A stretch of 64,000 bases of DNA from Hyphomicrobiales bacterium (GCA_900472395.1 UCHV01000014.1:124001-188000), one strand, 5' to 3'. Shown: positions 18,364-28,454, counted from the first letter of the stretch. A program made the numbers and translations. The notes: generated by a model from the letters alone, not told the origin.

Positions 18364-19434
18364 TCAGTTGCCAGGCTTCAGATCGCGCTCGAAAGCGTCG
18401 ATGATGAGCCGGCTCAGTTCTTCGTGAATGTCTGCACGCGGACGGGCGGTTTCCTCGCAGATCGGATCGGTTTCGCCGAAAGACTTGAGGAAAGCTGGAG
18501 CATCAGGCTGGCAGACAGGCAGGAAGCTGTAGTGGTCCGAGTCATCCACACGATGGAAGGTGGCGCCGGGAAGGTCCTTCGCCAGTTGTTCTGCCTCCAC
18601 CGCCAATGGCACCGTGCCTTCGCTGCCGAGATTGATGATCGTGACCGGCACATCCACCGCCTTGATGCTTTCAGGCTTCATCAGAGTGCCGAGACCGGGA
18701 TCGACGGCAATCACTGTCTTGATACGAGGATCTTCATTGGATTGCTCGAAAAGTCGACGGTCGACCTCGCGCAGATTGAACGGCTCCACCTTGACGAATG
18801 CGCCATCGGCATAACCTCGGCCACCACGGAACCAGCTGCAATCCAGGGCACCGGGTTGGCTTTCATCGCAATAGCGGATGAAACCATCAAGGTCTGGCCG
18901 AGTGCCCGCCAGTTCCAACGCAGTCGAGCCACCAAGCGAAAAGCCGAGTATGCCGATGCGCTTCTGATCAATCGATGACTGCCAGCTTTTGTTGTTGGAA
19001 AGCGCGGTGATAATAACAGACATGTCCTGCGCCCGCTCCCAGATCTTTGGCGTAGCGGCCGGGGTAGAGTCGCCGCTCGTCGTGCCAGGGTGGTTCGGCG
19101 CCGCGACGATGTAACCGGCTTTGGCCAACTCAACACCAATCCAGCTCATGCCTTCAGCGCGGGATCCGGAGCCGTGCGACATCAGGATCAGTGGAAATCG
19201 ACCGTCACGGATGGTCGCCCCGGCATTGGAAGTCGTGCCTTGAAAAATTTTGTCGGCGGCCAAAGCTGTTGGTTGCCCATCCCCCTTCGACGGATACCAG
19301 ACGGTCACCGCCAATGGCCGCGGATAGTCCTGCGTGACGACGCTGATCTTGCGCATACCGACCGGTTCGGCGGCATGGAGTGTTGTGGTGACTGCAACAA
19401 GTGAAAGAGCAAGAAGAAGTGTGATCGGCTTCAT
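18364..19434 (-). CDS. Secreted alpha/beta hydrolase (dienelactone hydrolase/PAF-AH-like)
   Basis: 356 residues from the ATG at 19434, placed by TGAGG upstream and by the signal peptide MKPITLLLALSLVAVTTTLH...AA that follows. Catalytic elements: the nucleophile elbow GFSLGGS, an acid in AVDPGLG and the histidine in DDSDHYSFL; the oxyanion region is LILMSHGSGS. The gene resembles predicted dienelactone hydrolases and lipase-like proteins that are exported to the periplasm. The substrate is unknown. It faces a divergent MFS gene across 197 nt, which may share a promoter region. Confidence 0.83.
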   Translation of the reverse strand: MKPITLLLALSLVAVTTTLHAAEPVGMRKISVVTQDYPRPLAVTVWYPSKGDGQPTALAADKIFQGTTSNAGATIRDGRFPLILMSHGSGSRAEGMSWIGVELAKAGYIVAAPNHPGTTSGDSTPAATPKIWERAQDMSVIITALSNNKSWQSSIDQKRIGILGFSLGGSTALELAGTRPDLDGFIRYCDESQPGALDCSWFRGGRGYADGAFVKVEPFNLREVDRRLFEQSNEDPRIKTVIAVDPGLGTLMKPESIKAVDVPVTIINLGSEGTVPLAVEAEQLAKDLPGATFHRVDDSDHYSFLPVCQPDAPAFLKSFGETDPICEETARPRADIHEELSRLIIDAFERDLKPGN

Positions 19435-19631
19435 GGAAAACCTCATTCGGTTGGAGAACGAGGCGGAGGATGAAGCCTGAATGGCGAGGCATTCGACCTC
19501 GAACATGATCAAGGTCGTTTTGTTGTCCAAAAAAATTCCACCTCTCCTGTCGGCGCACCCCATCTTCGCGCGTCCTTGTGGACATCGACAACGTGAAGTA
19601 GCGTCTATCGCGGCGCTTTGGGAGGTTTGAA

Positions 19632-20852
19632 ATGAAAACATCCTATCAATGGGTCATCGTGGCAGCGGGTGGAGCAATGGGCTGCGTGGCCGCCGGTGCC
19701 ATGTTTTCGCTGGCTGTGTTTCTGCAACCGATCGTCACCTCGACAGGTTGGTCACATGCGGGTGTTTCGCTGGCGATGACGCTGAATTTTATCGTCATGG
19801 GGTTCGGCGGCTTTTTGTGGGGCATGGCCAGCGACCGTTTCGGCACCCGCATCGTCATCATGATCGGCAGCGCGCTTTTGGGTCTTGCGCTGGTTCTCGG
19901 TTCGATGGCGACCAGTTTGCCGGCCTTTCAACTGATCTATGGCGGCCTGCTGGGGTTGGCGACCAGCGCCTTCTTTGCGCCTCTGATCGCGCTGACCATG
20001 GCGTGGTTCGACAAACATCGCAGCATTGCGGTGTCGCTCGTGTCAGCCGGTATCGGTGTCGCGCCCATGACGATCTCGCCTCTGGCCCGGTTTCTTGTTT
20101 CGTATTATGGCGATTGGCGGCCGGCCATGCTGGCAATCGGCATAGGCTGCTGGATCGTTCTACCGCCCTTGGCGCTTCTGATGCGACCTGCGCCCCAAGC
20201 CGCAGCCGCTGGACAAGCGGAAACGGAAACGAATTCGCCGGGAGGGGATCGGTCGCTTTCCCGAATTTTCCGTTCGCCGAAATTCCTGGTTCTGGCCTTT
20301 ACCTATTTTGCCTGCTGTGCTGCGCATTCCGGCCCGATCTTTCATATGGTCAGCTACGCCATGTCTTGCGGCATCGCGCCGATGGCGGCCGTCAGTATCT
20401 ATAGCGTCGAGGGTGCGGCAGGTCTTGGCGGGCGTGTTCTCTTGGGGCTTCTTGGCGATCGTTACGGAGCAAAACCGGTTCTGATCGGCGGGTTACTGGT
20501 GCAGGCACTGGTGATTTCAGCCTATACGCAGGCAAGCGCGCTTCCGGGCTTTTATGCGCTGGCAATCATATTCGGGGCTGCCTATGGCGGCGTCATGCCG
20601 CTTTATGCGGTGCTGGCGCATGATTATTTCCCGCCAAGGGTGATGGGCACCGTGCTTGGCGCCATTACGCTTTTTTCCTCAGCCGGCATGGCGCTTGGCC
20701 CCGTGGCCGGCGGCTGGGCATTCGATCATTTTTCCGGATACGAATGGATGTTCATCGGCTCATCGCTGATGGGGCTGGCGGCGGTGGCAATTGCGCTCGC
20801 CTTTCCCAAGCCGGACAGATCGCAGCCGCCGGCCGTGGCGGCGGCTGCGTAA
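19632..20852 (+). CDS. MFS transporter
   Basis: 406 residues with twelve hydrophobic segments, starting at an ATG 7 nt after GGGAGG. The MFS loop 2-3 motif is seen as GMASDRFGTRIVIM, and loop 8-9 as GLLGDRYGAKPVLIGG. The long N-terminal segment MGCVAAGAMFSLAVFLQPIV fits the monocarboxylate/oxalate-formate-like MFS branch. It is probably an importer or exporter of a small organic acid; nothing nearby fixes the substrate. It converges on the broken MFS gene with only 6 nt between the stops. Confidence 0.85.
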   Translation: MKTSYQWVIVAAGGAMGCVAAGAMFSLAVFLQPIVTSTGWSHAGVSLAMTLNFIVMGFGGFLWGMASDRFGTRIVIMIGSALLGLALVLGSMATSLPAFQLIYGGLLGLATSAFFAPLIALTMAWFDKHRSIAVSLVSAGIGVAPMTISPLARFLVSYYGDWRPAMLAIGIGCWIVLPPLALLMRPAPQAAAAGQAETETNSPGGDRSLSRIFRSPKFLVLAFTYFACCAAHSGPIFHMVSYAMSCGIAPMAAVSIYSVEGAAGLGGRVLLGLLGDRYGAKPVLIGGLLVQALVISAYTQASALPGFYALAIIFGAAYGGVMPLYAVLAHDYFPPRVMGTVLGAITLFSSAGMALGPVAGGWAFDHFSGYEWMFIGSSLMGLAAVAIALAFPKPDRSQPPAVAAAA

Positions 20853-20858
20853 TAGGCG

Positions 20859-22093
20859 TTAGGCCTGCGCCCGTTTTTCGGTGAGGAAATAGAGGAAGGC
20901 GACGATCGGCAGCGCAATGCCGATCGTCGATGCCAGCGACCAGCCGCCGCTCGCATAGGCCCAGGCGCCGATCGCCGAGCCGAGGGCGCCACCGACAAAG
21001 AAGGTGGCCATGAACAGGCCGTTCAAACGGCTGCGCAGGCTGGCATTGAGGCCGTAGATTGCCCGCTGGCTGATGACCAGGGTGGTGGAAACGCCAAAAT
21101 CGATAAGGATGGCTGCCAGCGTGAGCAGACCGAGCGCCAGCATGGAGCCATCGGCTGCGATGTGGGTGATAAGGTACCCGGCAACCAGCGAGGCGATACC
21201 GAGTGCCGTTGCCGGCGGCCGAGATCACGGTCTGCAAGGCGTCCGGCAATTGGCGAAGCGATGGCGCCCGCAACACCGGCAAGCGCGAAAAGTGCGATAC
21301 CGGCCTGGCTGAGCCCGAAAGCCGGGCCGGCCAGAAGAAGCGGCGTGACCGTCCAGAACAGGCTGAAACTGGCAAACTGACAGAACTGATAGGCGGCGCG
21401 GCGGCGCAGGACCGGCTGGGTGAGAACCAGCGAGACCATGGAGCCAAGCAGGGAAATATAGTTGAGGCTGGTTTCCGGCCGGCGGGTGGGCAGTTTCAGC
21501 GCCAGCACGACAGCGAGCACGACCATGACAGCAGCGGAGAGATAAAACACCGTGTGCCATGAAGAGAACTCGGCAATGAAGCTGGAGACCGGCCGCGCCA
21601 GCATGATGCCGAGCATGAGGCCGCTGACGACGTTGCCGACAACGCGACCGCGGCTTTCCTCCGGCGCAAGGCTTGCGGCAAAGGGAACGATCACCTGTAC
21701 CGCAACCGACCCGAGGCCGATCATGAGCGATGCGGCAAGAAAGGGAGACGGCGTGGAGGAAACGGCGGCGGCAAGCAGCGCCAATGTTACCAGCGCCATC
21801 ATGGACAAGATCAGCCGGCGGTTTTCGACGAGATCGCCCAGCGGCACGACGAACAGGAGGCCGAGGCCATAACCGATCTGGGTCAGCGTTACGATCAGGC
21901 CGGTTGCTTCCGCCGGCAGTCCGATGGAGGCCGCAATCGGCCCGGCAAGTGGCTGTGCATAATAGATATTGGCGCAGATGAGGCCGGCGGCGGCGGCCAT
22001 CAGAAAGGTCATGCCGGCGGAGATGCCGGCCGGTTTTTCCTTTTCGATGGCAGCATCGGAAAATGCCGTGTCTTCGGCGGTCTGGAGGGTCAT
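20859..22093 (-). pseudogene. MFS efflux transporter (YgaY/YNFM-type) broken by a one-base deletion
   Basis: Starts at the ATG at 22093 behind AGGAG. The first 294 residues read as a normal MFS protein (ICANIYYAQPLAGPIAASIG, QIGYGLGLLFVVPLGDLVEN). At GRLADRDLGRR, around 21211-21215, the frame changes: the annotated-frame tail becomes Arg/Ser/Pro rich and stops at 21023. The next frame continues perfectly as ATALGIASLVAGYLITHIA and runs through two more membrane segments to a stop at 20859. The total length of 1235 nt is one base short of a multiple of three, exactly what one lost base (CCGG where CCGGG is expected) would produce. It is either a real inactivating mutation or a sequencing error. 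The repressor gene just upstream is intact. Confidence 0.85.
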
Positions 22094-22133
22094 GAAATAA
22101 CTCCTGGGAGGCTGGAGGCAGAAATTGAAAAGG

Positions 22134-22748
22134 TCAGTCGAGGATTTTCAGCGCGGCATCGGCGATTGCGAGGGCCTGGGCAAATTCCTGCCCGCCCTTG
22201 CCGATCACGCGCATGCCCTGGATGACGGCATAGAGGAGACGTGCGGTAACCTGTGGATCGATATGCCCGCCGATCGAGCCATCCGCCTGGCCCTCCCGAA
22301 CCAGACGTTCGAACAGCATTTCGAACCCCGCTTGCGAACGGGCGACACGGGCATCGGCTTCGGCATCGAACAGCGCAAGTTCAACAGCGGCACCGACGAC
22401 GAGACAGCCGCGGCGGCCCATGTCGCCATGGGCGCCATCGGCATAAAAGTGCAGAAGCAGGCGAATGCGCCCCCGGCCATTCCTGCCCGGTGCGATCGCC
22501 TCATCGCGCAGGCCGTTGCGCACCTGCTTGTAACGGTCGAATGCGGCAAGGAAGATCGCCTTCTTGTCGGCAAAAGCCTTGTAGAGGCTGCCGGCGGTAA
22601 CGCCCATGGCTGCGCTGAGATCACCGACGGAGGTGCCGTGATATCCGCGCTCGGTGAATACGACGATGGCCTTGTCGAGCGCCGCATCCATATCAAATTC
22701 GCGCGGACGGCCGGCGGGGCGCGGCAAGGCCGCTTCTGTGACAGACAT
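22134..22748 (-). CDS. TetR/AcrR-family transcriptional regulator
   Basis: 204 residues from the ATG at 22748. The helix-turn-helix is at residues 16-65 (GRPREFDMDAALDKAIVVF, HGTSVGDLSAAMGVTAGSLY), followed by a helical ligand domain with RGCLVVGAAVELA, the form seen in the AcrR branch often linked to efflux pumps. Forty bases separate its stop from the downstream MFS gene, so it is probably co-transcribed with it and represses both. A palindrome 20 nt before its start is a good candidate operator. Confidence 0.9.
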   Translation of the reverse strand: MSVTEAALPRPAGRPREFDMDAALDKAIVVFTERGYHGTSVGDLSAAMGVTAGSLYKAFADKKAIFLAAFDRYKQVRNGLRDEAIAPGRNGRGRIRLLLHFYADGAHGDMGRRGCLVVGAAVELALFDAEADARVARSQAGFEMLFERLVREGQADGSIGGHIDPQVTARLLYAVIQGMRVIGKGGQEFAQALAIADAALKILD

Positions 22749-22767
22749 GATTGGCAAAACCACATTC

Positions 22768-22782
22768 GGAAATGATCGTTCC
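22768..22782 (-). promoter_or_regulatory. Candidate TetR operator upstream of the TetR-MFS operon
   Basis: GGAAATGATCGTTCC is an imperfect palindrome (GGAA/TTCC arms around ATGATCG, with GATC near the centre) located 19 nt upstream of the TetR start codon. Its form resembles GGAACGATCGTTCC-type TetR operators, which suggests autorepression. This is inference from position and symmetry only. Confidence 0.4.
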
Positions 22783-23051
22783 CAAATATGCTCGATGGCC
22801 TCCACCGTCAACCGGGTTTTATCGAAAATAAGGTGCTGGCAGCAGCTTGGCGCCTACGGCACAGGTGGCAGGACGGCGTCAATCGACAAGAATGTCGGCA
22901 GTAACCGTCCGAATTCCGGTCGTCGAGTATAGCGCCGCACTTGCACCGACGTGCGCTTCAGCGGGCGCGCGACATAGTTGCAATTACATCCGCCATCATC
23001 AGTATTTCTACCCTTGAACTGCCGATCCGACCTAGATTTTCAAGATCAATC

Positions 23052-23082
23052 AAAAGTCCCGTCAGCGTACGGGGCTTTTTTT
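23052..23082 (+). terminator. Orphan rho-independent terminator
   Basis: Stem AAAAGTCCCGT / ACGGGGCTTTT (11 pairs including one T-G wobble), loop CAGCGT and seven T residues immediately after. It is the best-formed terminator in this region, but no plus-strand gene precedes it within 2.2 kb. Confidence 0.75.
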
Positions 23083-23236
23083 AACGTTCTTTGGCTACCA
23101 CAGCCGTGTTTTGTGCGGCCCGCGCCACAGAATCGCCCAGCCTGCCTGCTTCACGGTGGGCGAGAGGCGACGCTTGGGGCAACCCACAGGTTTATATCAG
23201 GACTTTTAGTTACGCCGCGACCACGAGTGTGAATTC

Positions 23237-23821
23237 ATGATCGACCCTTACGACATTCTTGGTGTTACGCGCGATGCCGACGGCTCCGCCATCAAGGGCG
23301 CCTATCGCAAACAGGCCAAGACCTCACATCCGGACGCGGGCGGCGACGTGGAAACTTTCAGCAAGCTGACGACCTCCTACGAACTTCTGATCGATCCGGT
23401 ACGCCGCAAGGTTTACGACGACACCGGTTACGACCCGGTTCTTGCGGATACCAAGGATCTTGAAAGCGTTCTCGTTCTGGAAACGCTGATGAACGAACTT
23501 ATTCTCGATGAACGCGAGCCGGGCAGTTTCGATCCCGTTGCCGCAATGCGCCGCAAGCTGACCGACCAGATCGTCAGCGCCCGTTTTCACATTCTTGAAA
23601 TGGAACGCCATCGCGGCCGCATCCGCAACCATCTCGACCGTATCGGCCGACGCCCGGATGCCGATGTACTCGGCCGCATGTTCCGCGCCCGCACGGAAAC
23701 GATCGGCGAGGCCATCATCAAGTCGGAAGCGCAGATCGAGGCAATCGAGCGCGCCTACAACATGCTCGAAGGTTACTCCTACGAAATGCAGCAGATGGAA
23801 CTCCAGAACGCCGCCGAGTAA
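23237..23821 (+). CDS. J-domain (DnaJ-like) protein
   Basis: 194 residues. An N-terminal J-domain (residues 1-65) begins DPYDILGVTRDADGSAIKGA and contains the essential HPD tripeptide in TSHPDAGGD, so it should stimulate an Hsp70 such as DnaK. There is no Gly/Phe region or zinc finger. The C-terminal 130 residues are charged and helical with coiled-coil character (EAIIKSEAQIEAIERAYNML). It is a type III J-protein with an unidentified client. It is followed by a strong terminator. Confidence 0.88.
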   Translation: MIDPYDILGVTRDADGSAIKGAYRKQAKTSHPDAGGDVETFSKLTTSYELLIDPVRRKVYDDTGYDPVLADTKDLESVLVLETLMNELILDEREPGSFDPVAAMRRKLTDQIVSARFHILEMERHRGRIRNHLDRIGRRPDADVLGRMFRARTETIGEAIIKSEAQIEAIERAYNMLEGYSYEMQQMELQNAAE

Positions 23822-23857
23822 CGACCGGTCTGTCTGAAATACGACATTCGCCCAAAG

Positions 23858-23890
23858 GAAAGCCCGCCGTCTGATCAACGGCGGGCTTTC
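23858..23890. terminator. Bidirectional terminator between J-domain gene and pheT
   Basis: Perfect 13-bp stem GAAAGCCCGCCGT / ACGGCGGGCTTTC with a 7-nt loop between convergent genes. Confidence 0.88.
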
Positions 23891-23916
23891 TTCATTTCGT
23901 TATCTGTATTGCGCGA

Positions 23917-26352
23917 TCAGGCGCGCAGGACGCCGCCCGTGGCCTTTTCGACATTGGCGACGATCTTTTTCGTCAGCGCGTCGAAATCCTCGTCGGTCAG
24001 GGTCTTGTCGGCGGGCTGGATCAGCACTTCGATCGCGACCGACTTCTTGTCCTCACCGAGCGATGCACCGGCAAAGACGTCAAACACGTTGACGCCGGTG
24101 ACCAGCTTGCGATCGGCAGTCTGGGCTGCCTTGATGATGGCGCCGGCCTCGATATCCGAACCGACCACGAAAGCGAAGTCGCGCTTGACCACCTGGAAAG
24201 GCGAAAGCTCCAGGCCCGGCTTGGTGCGCGTCGCCTTCTTTTTCGGCTCCGCCATGGCATCGAGATAGATTTCGAAACCGCAGAGAGCGCCGGAAATATC
24301 GAGCGCATCGAGCGTCTTCGGATGGAATTCGCCGAACGTGCCGAGGATCACCTTGGGTCCCATCTTGATCGTTCCGGAACGGCCCGGATGATACCAGGAC
24401 GGACCGCCCTGCTCGACCTGGACATTTGCCATCGGCAAGCCACAGGCTTCAATCACGGCCAGCGCATCGGCCTTGGCGTCGTAAACATCGACCGGCTTGC
24501 CGCCGCCCTTGGCGGCATTCGACCACATGCGGCCGGCGCCGTTGATGGAGGCTGTGCCACGACGGATGCCGCCGGCGACGCGACGCTGGCCTTCCGGCGT
24601 GTCGGTCTCGTATGTGCCCGATACCTCGAAGATCGCCACATCGCCGAAACCCTTGTCGGCATTGCGCTGGGCTGCCGTCAGCAGGCCCGGCAGAAGCGAC
24701 GGACGCATGTCCGACATATCGGCCGCAATCGGGTTGGCAAGCTTCAGCGATGGCGAACCGCCGCCGAACAGTTTTGCCTGATCTTCCGGGATGAAGGACC
24801 AGGTGACGGCCTCCAGCATGCCGCGCGAAGCAAGGGCACGGCGGGCAGTGCGGGTGCGCACCTGCAGCGTCGTCAGGATGCGGCCGTTGACGGAGGACAG
24901 CTTTTCCAGCGGTTCCGGCTTGATCTGGTCGACGCCATGGATACGCATGACTTCTTCGACGAGATCGGCCTTGCCATCGACATCGGGACGCCAGGACGGA
25001 ATTTTGACCGATACACGCTCGCCGGAACCTTCGACGGTGAAACCGAGGCGGGTGAGAATTTCGCGACTTTCATCCGTGGAGATATCGAGGCCGGTCAGGC
25101 GCTTGACTTCGGAGTAAGGGAAATCAACCGATTTGGCTTCGTATCCCTTGTAACCGACGATTTTGGCTTCGGCGGCCACGCCGCCGCAAAGCTCCAGAAC
25201 CAGCTGCGTCGTACGGTCGAGGCCGGGAACCATATATTCCGGATCGACGCCACGCTCGAAGCGATAACGTGCATCGGTGATGATCCCGAGAGTACGGCCC
25301 GACTTGGCGATGTTGATCGGATCCCACAGAGCGGATTCGATCAGCACGTCCGTGGTATTTTCATCGCAGCCGGAATGTTCGCCGCCCATGATGCCGCCGA
25401 TCGATTCGACGCCGTTATCATCGGCAATGACGACGTTGTTGGGACCGAGCTTGTATTCGCGGGTATCGAGCGCCAGCACCGTTTCGCCTTCCGCGGCGCG
25501 ACGGACGGTAAGATCGCCCTTGACCTTGGCAGCGTCGAAGACGTGCATCGGACGGCCCTGATCGAAGGTCATGTAGTTGGTGACATCGACCAGCGCATTG
25601 ATCGGGCGCAGGCCGATGGCCTTCAGGCGCGTCTGCATCCAGGCCGGGCTCGGGCCGTTCTTCACGCCGCGCACGAGACGCAGACCGAATCCGGGGCAAA
25701 GCTTTTCGTCGTCGAGATCGATCGTCAGGCCGACAGACGTCTCGCCTTCGAGCTTCAGCTCCGGCGCAGCCGGCACCTTCAGCGTGCCAAGGCCGGAAGC
25801 TGCCAGATCGCGGGCGATGCCGTAGATCGAGGTGCAATCCGGGCGGTTCGGCGTCAGGTTGATCTCGATCATCGGATCGTCGATGCCGGCATAGGTCGCA
25901 AACGACGTGCCGATCGGAGCATCTTCGGGAAGATCGATGATGCCGTTATGGTCTTCCGACATGTTGAGCTCTTTTTCCGAGCACATCATGCCATGGCTTT
26001 CGACACCGCGGATTTTTCCGACCGACAGCGTGACATCGATGCCCGGAACATAATCGCCCGGACGCGCCAAGGCCCCGACGAGACCGGCGCGGGCATTCGG
26101 CGCGCCGCAAACGATCTGCAACGGCTTGCCGCCATTGACGTCAGGACCGGCATCGACCGACAGAACCTTGAGACGGTCTGCCTCGGGGTGTTTTTCCGCC
26201 GACAGAACCTTTGCGATGACAAAAGGCTTGTAGGCCGCCTTGTCGTCGACATCCTCGACTTCGAGACCGATCGCCGTCAGGCGCTCGCAGATCTGCTCGA
26301 GGGTAGCGTCGGTCTCAAGATGATCCTTGAGCCAGGAAAGCGTGAATTTCAT
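23917..26352 (-). CDS. pheT: Phenylalanine-tRNA ligase beta subunit
   Basis: 811 residues, the usual full length of the bacterial beta chain. It begins [20 protein letters not shown]. Next comes the tRNA-binding OB fold (about 40-150, [14 protein letters not shown] and [17 protein letters not shown]), the B3/B4 editing domain (about 220-380, [15 protein letters not shown] and GIMGGEHSG), the B5 domain and the catalytic-like core ([15 protein letters not shown]), and the C-terminal FDX-ACB domain ([16 protein letters not shown]). With PheS it forms the alpha2-beta2 enzyme charging tRNA(Phe). It lies 29 nt behind pheS in one operon. Confidence 0.97.
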   Translation of the reverse strand: MKFTLSWLKDHLETDATLEQICERLTAIGLEVEDVDDKAAYKPFVIAKVLSAEKHPEADRLKVLSVDAGPDVNGGKPLQIVCGAPNARAGLVGALARPGDYVPGIDVTLSVGKIRGVESHGMMCSEKELNMSEDHNGIIDLPEDAPIGTSFATYAGIDDPMIEINLTPNRPDCTSIYGIARDLAASGLGTLKVPAAPELKLEGETSVGLTIDLDDEKLCPGFGLRLVRGVKNGPSPAWMQTRLKAIGLRPINALVDVTNYMTFDQGRPMHVFDAAKVKGDLTVRRAAEGETVLALDTREYKLGPNNVVIADDNGVESIGGIMGGEHSGCDENTTDVLIESALWDPINIAKSGRTLGIITDARYRFERGVDPEYMVPGLDRTTQLVLELCGGVAAEAKIVGYKGYEAKSVDFPYSEVKRLTGLDISTDESREILTRLGFTVEGSGERVSVKIPSWRPDVDGKADLVEEVMRIHGVDQIKPEPLEKLSSVNGRILTTLQVRTRTARRALASRGMLEAVTWSFIPEDQAKLFGGGSPSLKLANPIAADMSDMRPSLLPGLLTAAQRNADKGFGDVAIFEVSGTYETDTPEGQRRVAGGIRRGTASINGAGRMWSNAAKGGGKPVDVYDAKADALAVIEACGLPMANVQVEQGGPSWYHPGRSGTIKMGPKVILGTFGEFHPKTLDALDISGALCGFEIYLDAMAEPKKKATRTKPGLELSPFQVVKRDFAFVVGSDIEAGAIIKAAQTADRKLVTGVNVFDVFAGASLGEDKKSVAIEVLIQPADKTLTDEDFDALTKKIVANVEKATGGVLRA

Positions 26353-26381
26353 GTGTCTGATCCTTCGCTTACGCGCTCGAA

Positions 26382-27464
26382 TTACTGGCTGAGACCGCCG
26401 AACAGGGTCGGCATGTCGAGCGGGCGGAAACCGTAATGGTTCATCCAGCGCACGTCGGCGTTAAAGAAGTCGCGCAGGTCCGGCATGCCGTATTTCAGCA
26501 TGGCGATGCGGTCGAGGCCCATGCCCCAGGCAAAACCCTGGAACTCATCCGGATCGAGACCGCCGGAGCGCAGCACGTTCGGGTGCACCATGCCGCAGCC
26601 CAGAATTTCCATCCAGTCCGTGCCCTCGCCGAATTTCACGATCGGGCCGGAGCGGTCGCACTGGATGTCCACTTCGAAGGACGGTTCGGTGAACGGGAAG
26701 AAGGATGGGCGGAAACGCATGACGACGTTATCGACCTCGAAGAAGGTCTTGCAGAATTCTTCCAGAACCCAACGCAGATTGCCGACATGGGCCTTGCGGT
26801 CGATTACCAGCCCTTCCACCTGATGGAACATCGGCGAATGGGTGGCGTCGCTGTCCTGGCGATAGGTCTTGCCCGGAATGACGATGCGGATCGGCGGTTC
26901 CTGCGCTTCCATCGTGCGCACCTGGACCGGCGACGTATGGGTGCGCAGAACCTTGCGCTCGCCCTTTTCATCCGGCTGGAAGAAAAAGGTGTCGTGCATT
27001 TCGCGGGCCGGGTGGCCTTCGGGAAAATTCAGGGCGGTGAAATTGTAGTAATCGGTTTCGACATCCGGGCCTTCGGCGATGGAGAAACCCATGTCGGCGA
27101 AGATGGCGGTGATTTCGTCGGTAATCTGGCTGATCGGGTGGATACGGCCACGCTCGGCCGGGGAGGATCGCACCGGCAGCGAGACGTCCAGCGTTTCGGC
27201 CTTGAGACGGGCGTCGATCGCCGCGTCCTTCAGCAGCGTCTTGCGCTCGGTGATGGCATCGGTGATTTCGGTCTTCAGCGCGTTGATGGCGGCGCCGCGG
27301 TTCTGGCGCTCTTCCGGTGTCATCGAACCCAGCGTTTTCAGGAGCTCGGAAACCGAACCCTTCTTGCCAAGGGCTGACACGCGGACGGCTTCGATGGCCG
27401 CTTCGTCGGCTGCATTGGCGATTTCCGCCAGGAGCGCGCTCTTCAATGTTACGAGTTCGGTCAT
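26382..27464 (-). CDS. pheS: Phenylalanine-tRNA ligase alpha subunit
   Basis: 360 residues from the ATG at 27464; a longer open frame to 27566 would overlap the upstream gene. The N-terminal coiled coil is followed by the class II catalytic core: [13 protein letters not shown], the motif 2 region [10 protein letters not shown] and [28 protein letters not shown], and motif 3 [17 protein letters not shown]. It catalyses aminoacylation of tRNA(Phe) together with PheT. The operon order is kinase-like gene, pheS, pheT. Confidence 0.97.
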   Translation of the reverse strand: MTELVTLKSALLAEIANAADEAAIEAVRVSALGKKGSVSELLKTLGSMTPEERQNRGAAINALKTEITDAITERKTLLKDAAIDARLKAETLDVSLPVRSSPAERGRIHPISQITDEITAIFADMGFSIAEGPDVETDYYNFTALNFPEGHPAREMHDTFFFQPDEKGERKVLRTHTSPVQVRTMEAQEPPIRIVIPGKTYRQDSDATHSPMFHQVEGLVIDRKAHVGNLRWVLEEFCKTFFEVDNVVMRFRPSFFPFTEPSFEVDIQCDRSGPIVKFGEGTDWMEILGCGMVHPNVLRSGGLDPDEFQGFAWGMGLDRIAMLKYGMPDLRDFFNADVRWMNHYGFRPLDMPTLFGGLSQ

Positions 27465-27486
27465 GTTGTCCTGCTTTTCGGCCGTG

Positions 27487-28290
27487 TCAGCGCTGATGTA
27501 TCGTTGCCAGATAGGAAGTGGCCAGGATGAATTGTCGCAAATCTCTACCCATGTGAATCCGGCCAATCAACCGGGCAAGCCATAAAAAGCGGCTGAGGGA
27601 TCGCGTCATGGTGCCCAGTTCGGCAATTGCTGCCTGCGATGCGCATGCCGCCCATGCCTGATAGGCGCGGTCCTGGGTTTGATGGCGATCCACCGCGCGA
27701 TCGCTCAATTGCAGAAACAGCAGCCAGAGATCGCGGGCCTGCGCGGTGGCAAGCGGCATCACGGCTTCCGGCTCTTCCTCGAAATCGATGTAACCCAGGC
27801 GGTCGTCTGAGATGAACATGTCGCGAGGGAACGGCCGACCGTGGCAAAGCCCGGCGGCATGCAGACGGCCGAGTTCTCTGCTGCAGAAGACCAGAAGATC
27901 GTCATGCGCGGCAGGTTGGCCTTCGCGCAATTCGCCCAGCCGACGTTCCACCGTCGGCGCGACGTCGCTCAGGACGATGGCGTTTCCGGACGTATAGATG
28001 ATTTTCGCGGTGGCGATACCATTACGGGCGAAGCTCTGCATGCGACGCAGATCGCGTTTCACCATGCCTTCGCCGGTTTCGGCTGGGGATGGACGCACGA
28101 AGGACAGCCGCAACAGGCGAGCAACCGCGGTCTGAACCGCCACGATGGCGCGACGCCCCTTGTCGCCGTGGCGCTTGATCCACACAGTGCCGCAGGAAAG
28201 AGAAACCGCCTGCACCCGCTCCCCATCACGAACCAGCGCTGCCAGAAGCGGCGCGATGTCCTCTGCGGGAAGTTGAGGTCCATTCCTCAT
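27487..28290 (-). CDS. Kinase-fold protein of unknown target, between rplT and pheS
   Basis: 267 residues from the ATG at 28290 (an in-frame GTG at 28311 is possible). It looks like a Bud32/Kdo-kinase-type fold. There is a VAIK-like lysine in GTVWIKRHG, an alpha-C-like helix [20 protein letters not shown] and a hinge AIVLSDV. The catalytic loop [17 protein letters not shown] is followed by [10 protein letters not shown] in place of the DFG metal site. The usual HGD catalytic aspartate is replaced by arginine (HGR), so activity is uncertain; the following PRD aspartate could substitute. The last 100 residues are helical with many aromatic residues. It is 22 nt upstream of pheS and should be co-transcribed with it. 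Confidence 0.7.
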   Translation of the reverse strand: MRNGPQLPAEDIAPLLAALVRDGERVQAVSLSCGTVWIKRHGDKGRRAIVAVQTAVARLLRLSFVRPSPAETGEGMVKRDLRRMQSFARNGIATAKIIYTSGNAIVLSDVAPTVERRLGELREGQPAAHDDLLVFCSRELGRLHAAGLCHGRPFPRDMFISDDRLGYIDFEEEPEAVMPLATAQARDLWLLFLQLSDRAVDRHQTQDRAYQAWAACASQAAIAELGTMTRSLSRFLWLARLIGRIHMGRDLRQFILATSYLATIHQR

Positions 28291-28332
28291 ATCGACAACG
28301 TCATCAAGCACTTTGACGCTCCTGCGTACCGC

Positions 28333-28432
28333 GTCTAAAGCGCGTCGCGATCTGTTGGCTTCGCTTGTCGCACTTTAGCTTTTTGTTTCTCGGCATCCAT
28401 CCCGAAACCGGTGACCACTTCGGAAGACATGT
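28333..28432. repeat. RIME-like intergenic mosaic element
   Basis: About 100 nt with the blocks TCTAAAGCGCGTCGCGATCT, GCACTTTAGCTTTTTGTTT, ATCCCGAAACCGGTGACCAC and TTCGGAAGACATG, in that order. This matches my memory of the Rhizobium-specific intergenic mosaic element (RIME), which has palindromic arms and lies between genes in Rhizobiaceae. It sits between the rplT terminator and the kinase-like gene. No second copy was found by eye in this window. Confidence 0.65.
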
Positions 28433-28454
28433 TTCTGGTCATCATGGTCCGGAA

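Larger units (their letters stand above)
22749..23236. other. 488-nt intergenic stretch between tetR and the J-domain gene
   Basis: No convincing coding frame is visible. It holds the TetR operator candidate at its left end and one strong stem-loop with seven T residues at 23052-23082. The rest, up to the start of the J-domain gene, shows nothing I can name. The presence of an intrinsic terminator with no gene in front of it on the plus strand hints at a short RNA. Confidence 0.5.

Noticed and set aside
24322..26436. Open frame of 704 codons antisense to pheT
   Set aside because: Its protein is rich in Gly, Arg, Asp and His with no family resemblance; pheT on the other strand is unmistakable.
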